Positions 14,947-21,917 of a stretch of 21,917 nucleotides of DNA are shown one piece after another. Source of the DNA: Lachnospira sp900551945 (GTDB taxonomy: Bacteria; Bacillota; Clostridia; Lachnospirales; Lachnospiraceae); the NCBI GenBank assembly GCA_048380335.1, contig DBFCCI010000033.1, positions 1 to 21,917 of the forward strand. Reading direction: 5' to 3'. The notes under the pieces were generated by a model. The model was not told where the DNA came from and made no database searches. It saw only the letters and a list, made by a program, of their open reading frames with translations. The number at the start of each line of letters is the position of its first letter. The first letter of the stretch is position 1. Position numbers and translations under genes: made by a program.

Positions 14947-16946
14947 TTATTAATACATTAGAACTATATAATTTCAGACAGTATATTGGTCATCAGGAAG
15001 TTGAATTTTCTACCGATCCTGAGAAAAATGTAACAGTTTTGATTGGTGTAAATACATCTGGTAAAACCACTATTGTAAGAGCATTTGAATGGTGCCTTTA
15101 TGGGAAAAATGGATTTGAAGATCCATTTCTATTGAATAGTGATGTTCGTGACAATATGCAAGTAGGAGATACACAGGATGTTTGGGTTGCTGTAACATTT
15201 ACTCATGATGGCAAGGTTTACACGATTAAAAGACAGTATAAATATGTTTGCAACGATAGAACATCTGACGGAGGCAAGTGGACGGTTACGCTTAATAAAA
15301 AACCAGAGGAGAACCTTACACTGGAATATCTGCAAAGTGATGGACAAACAAAAACACCTATTGATCAATCTAATATTACTGAATCTATGGATAGAGTATT
15401 ACCTAAGGATTTATCGGATTATTTCTTTTTCGGTGGAGAGCGAATTTCTGGAATAGCAAATCGAACGGACTTATCAAAAGCGGTAAGGGGATTAATGAGA
15501 TTAGATGTATTAGAAAATGCAAGCACTCATTTATCAAGAGTTGTAAAAAGCTTTGAAAATAGTATTGATACCTCAGGAGATGCGAATGCACAAAAAGCAA
15601 AGGATAGTTTAGAAACTTTTAAAAAGAAAAAAGAGCAATTGGTTATTGAGAGAGATAATGCTGAAAAGCAAATGGATTATTGGAAATCGAAAGAAGCAGA
15701 ATACAATGCTCAGCTTGCGAAAAGTAATATCGAGCAGGTAAAGCAAGCAAAGAAAGAGAGAGATCGTATCGAAACTACATTACGTTCAGAGAAAGGAAAA
15801 CTTGAACGTGCAAAGAAAGATATGGTTAATTATTTTAGTGATCCTAAATTTAGAGCATTTGCATATTTTGGAATGCCTGGAATTAGTGAGGTGCTAAAAG
15901 AATTAGATTCACTTAAGGGAACTGATAAAAATGTTGAATGTGTACCTGATATGGAACAAGGTGCGATAGACTTTCTTATTAAGAGAGGACGTTGTATCTG
16001 TGGAACAAAATTAGATAAGGGTACGATTCCATATGATAAAGTAATGGAAGAAAGAAAAATTCTTCCGCCAGAAGTTTTAAGTGCAGCAGTTCAATCATAT
16101 AAATCCAAAGCTGAGGGATATCTTGCAGGAACTGAAGATTATAAAAGTAATATGGAAGAGAAATACAAGAATATCCGATATATTGTCAGAACGATTGGTG
16201 ATTTAAATGACGAACTTGAAAAGCAATCAGAATTAATTATTGATGATACTGATGCTAAAAAAATTGAAGCAGATAGAAAAGATGCACATATAAAATATGT
16301 TGAAGCAAAGCAAGATTATGACACTTGTGTTTCCAATATTGGAGGGTGTGATACGAATATTAAGAATTGTGAATCGGCAATTGATAAATATGCAAAAAGC
16401 AGTAAGAAGAATGCAAGAGTTGCAAGATTCATATCATATTCGCAGAAGGTATATGAATGGCTTCTTGAAACCTATAAGGGAAAGGAAGAAATTGTACGAG
16501 AACAATTACAGATTCGAGTAAATGAGAATTTTAAGAAAATGTATCATGGAGAAAGATCTATACTGATTGATGATAAATATAGAGTAAAGTACAGTGATGT
16601 TACAACAGAAGAATCTGATGGTTTAAAAGCTGTAAAGAGTTTTGCATTTATTGCAAGTTTAGTATCTATGGCGAAGGATAAAATCCTTGATGACGATGAA
16701 ATGAAATTGGGACAAGTATATCCGCTTGTAATGGACGCACCGTTCTCTAATGTGGATGAAATACATATTGATAATATTTGCAAAATATTACCACAAACAG
16801 CTAATCAGGTTATTATGGCTGTAATGCAAAAAGACTGGGAATATGCATCTACAAATTTGAATCAATACGTGGGTAAAAGCTATATAATAGAGAAAGATAA
16901 AGATGCAAATGGTAAGGAAATTGATACATCTACACACTTTAGATAA
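14943..16946 (+). CDS. DndD-like SMC/Rad50-type ATPase
   Basis: The protein has 667 residues. Walker A is GVNTSGKTT (35-43); YFFFGGERISG at 160-170 resembles the FFDGE box seen in DndD-type proteins. Coiled coil fills about 210-290 and 380-480. Between the coils lies a hook-like cysteine group (C333, then C351-x-C353) suited to zinc. The C-terminal head has FAFIASLVSMA and Walker B PLVMDAPFSN with D598. This is the split-head layout of Rad50/SMC/RecN-like ATPases. In Dnd systems DndD is a modification protein, but in ssp-type loci a comparable SMC-like ATPase belongs to the restriction side. Here it is grouped with the helicase rather than the sulfur genes, so an effector role is favoured. 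Start codon overlaps the small gene (ATGA). Confidence 0.88.
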   Translation: MIINTLELYNFRQYIGHQEVEFSTDPEKNVTVLIGVNTSGKTTIVRAFEWCLYGKNGFEDPFLLNSDVRDNMQVGDTQDVWVAVTFTHDGKVYTIKRQYKYVCNDRTSDGGKWTVTLNKKPEENLTLEYLQSDGQTKTPIDQSNITESMDRVLPKDLSDYFFFGGERISGIANRTDLSKAVRGLMRLDVLENASTHLSRVVKSFENSIDTSGDANAQKAKDSLETFKKKKEQLVIERDNAEKQMDYWKSKEAEYNAQLAKSNIEQVKQAKKERDRIETTLRSEKGKLERAKKDMVNYFSDPKFRAFAYFGMPGISEVLKELDSLKGTDKNVECVPDMEQGAIDFLIKRGRCICGTKLDKGTIPYDKVMEERKILPPEVLSAAVQSYKSKAEGYLAGTEDYKSNMEEKYKNIRYIVRTIGDLNDELEKQSELIIDDTDAKKIEADRKDAHIKYVEAKQDYDTCVSNIGGCDTNIKNCESAIDKYAKSSKKNARVARFISYSQKVYEWLLETYKGKEEIVREQLQIRVNENFKKMYHGERSILIDDKYRVKYSDVTTEESDGLKAVKSFAFIASLVSMAKDKILDDDEMKLGQVYPLVMDAPFSNVDEIHIDNICKILPQTANQVIMAVMQKDWEYASTNLNQYVGKSYIIEKDKDANGKEIDTSTHFR

Positions 16947-16956
16947 GGAGGAACTT

Positions 16957-17511
16957 ATGTTTGATACAAGCTTTAGGATAACAGGTAAACATGCAAATTA
17001 CTGGAAAGATTTATGTGAATTGGCAGGAAACGTACCAGATCGAGATCAGCACAATAACTTCAAAATATTTAATGCATATATTGACGCATATATTCTCTGT
17101 CCAATGATAGGATATCAATATAATAGAAAAGGTGTTATTGATAATACTGTAAGTGGAGAAGCCGGAATGATGGCTGATGTTTTTAAAGAAAGACGAGCAC
17201 AATTGAAATTCGTTTATCAAACATTAATGTTATTGGATACTGATTCTGAACCAGATTTGGAAAAAAGAGTTTACAGAGCATTTACCTTTGCGGAAAATAC
17301 GAAGGAAGAGAAACAGTTCATCAGTGACAATATGAAGATATATAATTCATATTTTTTAGGTGGACTAGAAGTGTTACACGAAGAATTTGTTGATCAATGT
17401 ATTGATGAAGATAGCTACCTGAAACAAATGTTTGATTATGTAAGACATTTTGATGAAGAGCAAGACGGAGATGCATTGAAAGAAGGTATTGAAAAATTTA
17501 TCAATAAGTGA
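16957..17511 (+). CDS. Unknown 184-residue protein following the DndD-like gene
   Basis: ATG 16957 is chosen over a longer reading because AAGGAGG (16945-16951) precedes it directly. The protein is soluble and mostly helical, with FRITGKHANYWKDLCELAG at the start, YILCPMIGYQYNRKG in the first third and an acidic C-terminus (DYVRHFDEEQDG). DndE normally follows dndD, but I see none of the DndE features (the short, basic RLSKE-type start), and this protein is longer. It is coupled to the next gene by a TGATG overlap. Probably an obligate partner of the SMC protein; function unknown. Confidence 0.75.
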   Translation: MFDTSFRITGKHANYWKDLCELAGNVPDRDQHNNFKIFNAYIDAYILCPMIGYQYNRKGVIDNTVSGEAGMMADVFKERRAQLKFVYQTLMLLDTDSEPDLEKRVYRAFTFAENTKEEKQFISDNMKIYNSYFLGGLEVLHEEFVDQCIDEDSYLKQMFDYVRHFDEEQDGDALKEGIEKFINK

Positions 17512-18512
17512 TGGTGAATATGAAGAATGTATTGGAAGACTGGACAGCCATCACGGAAGAGCCATTATTAGAGAATATAGATTTCACAACGGAAGAAATA
17601 TCGGACTTATTAATTAGCATGGGGTTGATTAATGGAAGAGAAAAATGCCGAGAAGAAGACCTTGAGAGATATATTTTTTTATTTGGAAATGAGCAGGAAA
17701 TTTATGGGGCTGATGAGCGTTCTTTTATTGAAGATGTAGGTTCAGTATATATTTATGACGATATAAGTAGAAAAACTAATAGAGGAACGATAGCAACAAA
17801 AATCTTTGCAGCTGATTTGTGCCAGTTTGAAGATGGGGTTAGAAGCTGCTTTTTCTTTATGAAGATAATCAATAAAGCAAATGATGGCTTTAATATTTTT
17901 CTTTTTCGAACAGGAGACGGATTTTTTGTGGGGTGTAGATTGTACGATAAGGATATATGCAAAAACTGCACTTTGACAGAAGCAATTCAGTTTGAGGAAC
18001 AATTGGAAGAATTAATGGACAGATTAATTTCTTTGCCATCGACAGATGAATTCATTCCGTTTTATAGTTCGTTAGTAGAAGCCATTGAGTACAGAGATAT
18101 TGTTCTATTGGATTATGATTTAAAGATAAAATTGAAACGCGGTGTTAATTTTGCATACTTGGATATGCTGAGTGATGTTGAAAATGTTTATCATGTCAAT
18201 CTTGGTTATGCAAAAGAACTGTATTACAAATCATTTGAAGCAAAAGAAGGACTCGTTGATAATAGCGATTACTCGATAGTTAGAGAAGGACTAAGTTATA
18301 TTCGTTCTAATAGAATGAATACATTAGAGATGCTGTTTGAAGCCGAGGAAATGGCATTACTTGCAAATGAAACAGAACAGGAAAACGACCAGATCCTTCG
18401 ATTGAAAGAAGAGACAACAAACAGAGATAGTAAAAATGATGCAATGCTGAAGGAACATTTAAATGACCCTGAACTTATGATAAAAATGCTCAAGGCACAG
18501 AAAGGAATATAG
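17511..18512 (+). CDS. Unknown protein with acidic helical tail
   Basis: ATG 17511 overlaps the previous stop (TGATG); GTG 17508 and ATG 17520 are alternatives. The protein has 333 residues. The first ~70 are helical and acidic (FTTEEISDLLISMGLING). Residues ~80-160 are beta-rich (SCFFFMKIIN, FNIFLFRTGDGFFVGCRL) with a CKNC pair near 147-150. After that comes a helical tail ending LNDPELMIKMLKAQKGI. This ending resembles the ends of the next two proteins. I know no family for it. It may be a sensor or target-recognition subunit of the defence complex (inference). Confidence 0.7.
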   Translation: MVNMKNVLEDWTAITEEPLLENIDFTTEEISDLLISMGLINGREKCREEDLERYIFLFGNEQEIYGADERSFIEDVGSVYIYDDISRKTNRGTIATKIFAADLCQFEDGVRSCFFFMKIINKANDGFNIFLFRTGDGFFVGCRLYDKDICKNCTLTEAIQFEEQLEELMDRLISLPSTDEFIPFYSSLVEAIEYRDIVLLDYDLKIKLKRGVNFAYLDMLSDVENVYHVNLGYAKELYYKSFEAKEGLVDNSDYSIVREGLSYIRSNRMNTLEMLFEAEEMALLANETEQENDQILRLKEETTNRDSKNDAMLKEHLNDPELMIKMLKAQKGI

Positions 18513-18514
18513 TT

Positions 18515-19417
18515 ATGGGATATGATTTGAAAGAGGGTACTTATAGCAAAAGACCTTTATCAGATGATGAGATGTGGAAAACCGTGAACTGGTTGTTTTC
18601 TACACACTCAATAAATGAAACAAGCTATAAATTTCTTTTCTTTAAGTCGCTTATAGATTGTCTTGATCAGGTTGATTCAAAAGGTAGAATCAGTTTTGAA
18701 CAGGTATTTTCAAGATTCACGGAAATATCATGGAATATTGTAGTTAAATATAATGTTCGACAAAAAGCAATTACAGCAGATCACAAAGAATGTGTGTTGG
18801 AACAAATACTTTATGATTTTTATAGGATATCTTTTGAAAATAAATATGTTACCTGGAATGAAATCTGGGATGAAGATCGAATCAAACTGTGTAAGAAAGT
18901 TAAAAGTGCTTGCAAGAGATATGTTGTAGGTGCTTTGTATAGTGATATGAATGAGCTGTTGTATTCATTTAATAAGAAAGAAGAATGGATTGAATTTAAT
19001 CCTAATATGGTACAGTTTATTAAAGTTAATCGAGGAATTATTGAGAATCTAAACTTTTATAAGTGGGCGAAATTTTATGAACAAGTCAATAATAAAGCAA
19101 CAGAAGAGAAGTTGGCTTTTTTGTTAAGCAATGGGTTTGCAAGAAAAAATGAATCCATATATCGGGCTATGTTAGCATACGAATTTGAAAGAACCACTGT
19201 AAAAGCAGAAAAGGAACAGCTACCAAATACAATTGAATTAATGTTAGTTGCAGAAGCACATTCATCATATGATACAGATTCGGAAGAATCACAAATAACT
19301 GAGGATGAATACGAAGATGAAATGTATGGCTCATATGAAAAAATGAGAGAGTATTTACAAGATCCCATTTTACTGATAAATAATATGAAAAAGAAACGTG
19401 TTGGGAACATCATTTAA
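18515..19417 (+). CDS. Unknown protein, helical, HNH-partner-like N-terminus
   Basis: This is a 300-residue protein; AAAGGAA at 18501-18507 supports the start. The N-terminal part (WKTVNWLFSTHSINETSYKF, then ISFEQVFSRFTEISWNIVVK) has the feel of the helical region preceding HNH nuclease domains in some restriction proteins, but no HNH motif follows, so nuclease activity is not shown. Residues 245-270 are very acidic (DTDSEESQITEDEYEDE). The end, YLQDPILLINNMKKKRV, resembles the tail of the upstream protein. It follows that gene by two bases. It may be a DNA-recognition subunit whose nuclease is supplied by another gene of the operon. Confidence 0.7.
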   Translation: MGYDLKEGTYSKRPLSDDEMWKTVNWLFSTHSINETSYKFLFFKSLIDCLDQVDSKGRISFEQVFSRFTEISWNIVVKYNVRQKAITADHKECVLEQILYDFYRISFENKYVTWNEIWDEDRIKLCKKVKSACKRYVVGALYSDMNELLYSFNKKEEWIEFNPNMVQFIKVNRGIIENLNFYKWAKFYEQVNNKATEEKLAFLLSNGFARKNESIYRAMLAYEFERTTVKAEKEQLPNTIELMLVAEAHSSYDTDSEESQITEDEYEDEMYGSYEKMREYLQDPILLINNMKKKRVGNII

Positions 19418-19435
19418 GTCAGGCAGGTAAATTAT

Positions 19436-19789
19436 ATGAGCGAAAAGAATGAACAGAGAAACTGGGATAGAGAAGAAGTGGTTGTGCTTGTAGCAGAATA
19501 CTTTAGAACGAAACAGATGTTGCCAGAGATAATTGATGAGAATTACCATAGAATCAGTTCTATTCTAAGAATAAGGGAAATGAAAATCACGGGTGAACCC
19601 GTGTCTGATATTTTCAGAAATTATAGTGGTATAAGAATGCAATCCGGTAGAATTCGTTGTTTAGATCCAGATACAGAGTATGATGGAATGACAGGAACTA
19701 AGTTACAAAAGGAAATTGTAGAAGAATATCTAGAGAATCCTGAAAAAATAAAGTTGGAAGCTGCTTCCATAATAAGCAGATATCAGTAA
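19436..19789 (+). CDS. Small protein resembling the N-terminal domain of HNH restriction proteins
   Basis: The protein has 117 residues. NWDREEVVVLVAEYFR at the start and FRNYSGIRMQSGRIRCLDP in the middle match the pattern R-W-x-R-E-E ... F-R-N-x-x-G-I-x-M ... L-D-P seen, as I remember it, before the nuclease domain in several HNH and DUF3427-type restriction proteins. The nuclease part is absent; the gene ends after a helical tail with YLENPEKIKLEA. It may be a natural stand-alone recognition domain or the truncated rest of a longer gene. It is the last gene of the operon, 18 bases after its neighbour, and no terminator follows. Confidence 0.65.
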   Translation: MSEKNEQRNWDREEVVVLVAEYFRTKQMLPEIIDENYHRISSILRIREMKITGEPVSDIFRNYSGIRMQSGRIRCLDPDTEYDGMTGTKLQKEIVEEYLENPEKIKLEAASIISRYQ

Positions 19790-19816
19790 TGTTAGGTGGA
19801 TTATACATTAGTATAA

Positions 19817-20261
19817 ATGAATTTGAATGAGTACTGGTATAGGCAGTTGTTTGAACGACTGGATAATTCCAAGTTCCGAAGCAGTTTCAATCTGAAGCAG
19901 AAAGATATTGATTACATAAATGAAAAAGGTTGCGGTCGTCCAGTGGACGACCCTGCGTAGCAGGAGCAACGACCGAGTCAGGAGACGAGACCTTAATACA
20001 ATAAGACAACATGCTAAGGACTTTATTGCAAAGAGAGAAGCTCCGGCATATATAGCAAATGATGGCAAGAAGACACCAATGCGTGGTCAGCTGGTATTTA
20101 TTGCTCAGCACGCAACAGCTACATGCTGTAGGGAGTGCATCCGAAAGTGGCATAAAATGCAGCCAGGCAAGGAATTGAGTCAGGTGCAGCAGGATTATCT
20201 TGTAGATGTAATTATGACATGGATTCAACGAGAAATGGAGAGGCAGGTACATAAATCATGA
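19817..20261 (+). pseudogene. DUF4186 gene broken by a palindromic insertion
   Basis: From ATG 19817 the protein reads NLNEYWYRQLFERLDNSKFR and reaches NEKG at 19930. After 61 inserted bases the protein resumes in a different frame at 19992 (LNTIRQHAKDF) and runs to 20261, including FIAQHATATCCRECIRKWH and DVIMTWI, which mark DUF4186. The insertion changes the frame (61 is not a multiple of 3) and adds a TAG at 19958. No in-frame ATG precedes the break other than 19817; a new ATG at 19920 gives a 113-residue product that reads through the insertion. DUF4186 proteins have no established function. Only a weak ribosome site is seen. The stop overlaps the next start (ATGA). Confidence 0.85.
19931..19991. 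repeat. 61-bp palindromic insertion element
   Basis: The element contains GGTCGTCC-AGT-GGACGACC (19934-19952) and CCTGC-GTA-GCAGG (19952-19964), then a tail GACCGAGTCAGGAGACGAG. Both hairpins are GC-rich in an AT-rich region. It sits precisely where the DUF4186 reading frame changes. The exact ends may differ by a few bases; GGT on the left and ACC on the right are inverted. Its origin (mobile repeat such as a MITE) is inferred. Confidence 0.75.
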
Positions 20262-20629
20262 GTTTGAAAAATGTATTGATTATTGTTGATAACATTGACG
20301 AATCAATTAATTTTTATGAAGAACTGTTTGGACTGCGTGTGATTACAAGGCTGGAAGGCAATGTGATAATGTCTGAGGGGCTTGTGTTACAAGATGTAGA
20401 TGTATGGTATGATAGTACAAAAATACATACAACTCCACATAACAATATGACAGAACTTTATTTTGAAGATAATGATATAGAAGGCATTATTGAAAAACTG
20501 GAGTCTGGCAAGTATGTTGTAAGTTATGTTACGGAATTAACGGAACTTGAAGGTGGACAGAAACTTGTAAGATTCTATGATCCATCAGGAAATCTTATAG
20601 AAGTACGAACACCAATTAACTATAACTGA
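20258..20629 (+). CDS. VOC-superfamily (glyoxalase-like) protein
   Basis: This is a 123-residue protein with a VOC-domain layout: LIIVDNIDESINFYEELFGLRV at the start, a middle strand TELYFE, and the ending VRFYDPSGNLIEV. The family includes glyoxalases, dioxygenases and bleomycin- or fosfomycin-resistance proteins, all using paired beta-alpha-beta-beta-beta modules and often a metal. The usual first metal histidine near residue 5 is replaced by V or L (KNVLIIV), so metal use may be altered or lost. It starts inside the DUF4186 stop (ATGA), so the two were once coupled. Substrate unknown. Confidence 0.85.
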   Translation: MSLKNVLIIVDNIDESINFYEELFGLRVITRLEGNVIMSEGLVLQDVDVWYDSTKIHTTPHNNMTELYFEDNDIEGIIEKLESGKYVVSYVTELTELEGGQKLVRFYDPSGNLIEVRTPINYN

Positions 20630-20652
20630 TATGAAATGGATTTAAGGAGAAA

Positions 20653-21126
20653 ATGCAGATATTTGTAGATGCAGATGCGTGTCCGGTAGTGGACATTGTA
20701 GAGACAATAGCAGAGAAATACAATATTTCCACCACATTGCTGTGTGATACAAATCACATTTTGTATTCTGATTACAGCGATGTGATTGTGGTAGGTGCAG
20801 GAGCAGATGCAGTAGATTATAAACTGATCAGCATTTGTCATAAAGGGGATGTAGTAGTATCGCAGGATTATGGTGTCGCTGCTATGGCTCTTGGAAAAGG
20901 TGCTTATGCTATTCACCAATCTGGCAAGTGGTACACGAATGATAACATAGATCAGATGCTTATGGAACGACATCTTAACAAGAAGGCAAGACGCAGCTCT
21001 CATAAGAATCATATGAAAGGACCGAGAAAGCATACGGAAGAAGATGATGTACGCTTTGCACAGTCCTTTGAAAAACTTATACTGATGGCAAAGTCAAAAG
21101 AAGGTGCTCAAAGTGGGACTATTTAA
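20653..21126 (+). CDS. YaiI/YqxD family protein (DUF188)
   Basis: This is a 157-residue protein beginning QIFVDADACPVVDIVE, the family signature, followed by VVSQDYGVAAMALGKGAYAI and GPRKHTEEDDVRFAQSFEKL near the C-terminus. AAGGAG precedes ATG 20653. YaiI/YqxD proteins are widespread, of unsettled function and have a PIN-like/NYN-like nuclease fold. Length is normal (about 150). Its end overlaps the next small gene by 14 bases, so these are probably one operon with the VOC gene. Confidence 0.93.
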   Translation: MQIFVDADACPVVDIVETIAEKYNISTTLLCDTNHILYSDYSDVIVVGAGADAVDYKLISICHKGDVVVSQDYGVAAMALGKGAYAIHQSGKWYTNDNIDQMLMERHLNKKARRSSHKNHMKGPRKHTEEDDVRFAQSFEKLILMAKSKEGAQSGTI

Positions 21127-21331
21127 GAAAAAGATAGTTACAAAGACGTATGATAAAGAAAATAAGAAACCAGTTATCAAGGCGAGCATATGTAATGGCG
21201 AGCAGGTTGCAGGCTTTAAGGACATTCATACAGGTAAGATAGAAGAGGTTATGCTGATTAAGAACCAGGCAGACCTTGATGCATTCAAGAAAATGTATGG
21301 AATAAATGGAGAGATAGAGAAGGAATACTAG
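21113..21331 (+). CDS. Small conserved-looking protein of unknown function
   Basis: This is a 72-residue protein. GTG 21113 gives the start MGLFKKKIVTKTY, with GAAGGTG six bases before; a longer GTG start at 21104 is possible. It contains KKPVIKASICNGEQVAGFKD and ends in a charged stretch (FKKMYGINGEIEKEY). I recall similar short proteins in Lachnospiraceae but know no function. It overlaps the YaiI end and is followed after 14 bases by a membrane protein. Confidence 0.7.
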   Translation: MGLFKKKIVTKTYDKENKKPVIKASICNGEQVAGFKDIHTGKIEEVMLIKNQADLDAFKKMYGINGEIEKEY

Positions 21332-21345
21332 GGAGGTAAATAGAA

Positions 21346-21612
21346 ATGGCAAGTGTTGTTTGTGAAGTGATCAAACACATGATGTATAAGATTGATATTG
21401 CAAATATTTATCTTGGTATACTGCTTCATTATCTTCTGGTATTAGCAGCTGTTCTGATATTTGGGTATGCATTTAACTGGGTTAATCAGCTTCCTGTCTA
21501 TGTTTTGGCTGGAATGTGTGGTGTTGTTTTAATCCTGTGCTGCTATTTGGATATTAGTAGAGTTAAGGCTGATATTGATGAAATTAATGGATTGTGTGAA
21601 AATAGATTGTAA
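21346..21612 (+). CDS. Small membrane protein, DUF3021-like tail
   Basis: The protein has 88 residues with a good ribosome site (GGGAGGT at 21331-21337). Two hydrophobic segments (about residues 22-42 and 49-68) make it a two-pass membrane protein. The spacing, the W between the two helices and the DISRVKADIDEIN tail resemble the C-terminal half of DUF3021 proteins, which occur next to LytTR regulators; the N-terminal half is missing. The match is by impression only. It may be truncated. Confidence 0.55.
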   Translation: MASVVCEVIKHMMYKIDIANIYLGILLHYLLVLAAVLIFGYAFNWVNQLPVYVLAGMCGVVLILCCYLDISRVKADIDEINGLCENRL

Positions 21613-21629
21613 TTTGTAAGGAACGGAAT

Positions 21630-21750
21630 GGATATATCCTCTGGGTGCTCCGAGCACCAGACGGTACCGAAAGGTGATTTACAGAGATGAAAACAGGCCT
21701 GACGAAGTATCGCTCAGATTAGATTAAATAATCTAGTCTGAGCGATTTTT
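21630..21750 (+). terminator. Structured leader-like region ending in a strong terminator
   Basis: The 3' part (21710-21745) is a stem of about 15 bp, TCGCTCAGA...TCTGAGCGA, followed by five T (to 21750). Upstream are a palindrome GGATATATCC (21630-21639) and a three-way-junction-like set: CTCTG (21639-21643) can pair with CAGAG (21682-21686) around GGTGC-TCCGA-GCACC (21644-21658) and ACC-GAAA-GGT (21666-21675, a GNRA tetraloop). I do not recognise a known riboswitch. It may simply be a structured 3' UTR. Confidence 0.6.
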
Positions 21751-21782
21751 CCGTTCAGGGAAAAGGAGAAAATGTCATTTTT

Positions 21783-21917
21783 TCAGGAAAAGCGTTCTAC
21801 AATATTATTAATTTCCAACGCATTTTCTTTGTTATGATTTACGATAACGGACATTTCCTGTGTCGTTTCTTCTGTTTGTCTTGCCTTTTCTAAGATATCC
21901 TGACTGCTGATATGGTC
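21783..21917 (-). CDS. C-terminal end of a probable methyl-accepting chemotaxis protein (partial)
   Basis: The last 44 residues of a gene on the - strand run off the right edge of the window and end with TGA (21783-21785). The residues (DILEKARQTEETTQEMS, then IVNHNKENALEINNIVERF) are alpha-helical with heptad-like spacing, as in the signalling or terminal domain of chemotaxis receptors. It faces the other genes, so a convergent gap with the terminator lies between them. Family assignment is tentative because only the tail is seen. Confidence 0.55.
   Translation of the reverse strand, partial: DHISSQDILEKARQTEETTQEMSVIVNHNKENALEINNIVERFS

Noticed and set aside
5258..16946. Standard dndBCDE or dndFGH system
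   Set aside because: DndB and DndE features are absent and there is a DUF4007-BrxC-like pair instead, so the SspABCD-type reading fits better.

Overview
The window looks like chromosomal DNA of a low-GC Firmicute, most likely a gut Lachnospiraceae. The evidence is AT-rich codon use, strong AGGAGG ribosome sites, intrinsic terminators, small lineage-style proteins (WYL regulator, zinc-knuckle membrane protein, YaiI/YqxD) and GC-rich palindromic repeats. No database search was possible; family names come from motifs read by eye.

Left part (1-4890): accessory housekeeping or stress genes. It holds a small membrane protein, a WYL-domain regulator broken by an in-frame TAG, a compound palindromic repeat with a gene remnant, and a cluster of five small genes: an acidic helical protein, a small membrane protein, an EF-hand protein, a membrane-anchored zinc-knuckle protein and a HIRAN protein. 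A ~45-bp sequence is repeated three times across this part (185-230, 1637-1681, 3595-3640) and may be an operator.

Centre (4940-19789): one tightly packed 13-gene operon on the + strand that looks like a phosphorothioate (PT, DNA-backbone sulfur) defence system. An Xre regulator is followed by a DUF4007 protein (SspB-like nickase), a 1178-aa BrxC-like P-loop ATPase (SspC-like), a PAPS-reductase/ATP-pyrophosphatase with zinc ribbon and ferredoxin domain (SspD/DndC-like), a cysteine desulfurase (SspA/DndA-like) and a DUF3343 sulfur-carrier-like protein. This half would make the modification. Next come a phospholipase-D/superfamily-2 helicase, a 49-aa protein, a DndD-like SMC ATPase, a 184-aa protein and three unrecognised proteins. 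This half would be the effector side, recalling SspFGH or archaeal PbeABCD. DndB and DndE are not seen. The last three proteins share a similar C-terminal tail and include a stand-alone domain resembling the N-terminal part of HNH restriction enzymes.

Right part (19817-21917): a DUF4186 gene broken by a ~61-bp palindromic insertion, a VOC-family protein, a YaiI/YqxD protein, two small proteins, a structured region ending in a strong terminator, and the end of a probable chemotaxis receptor on the - strand.
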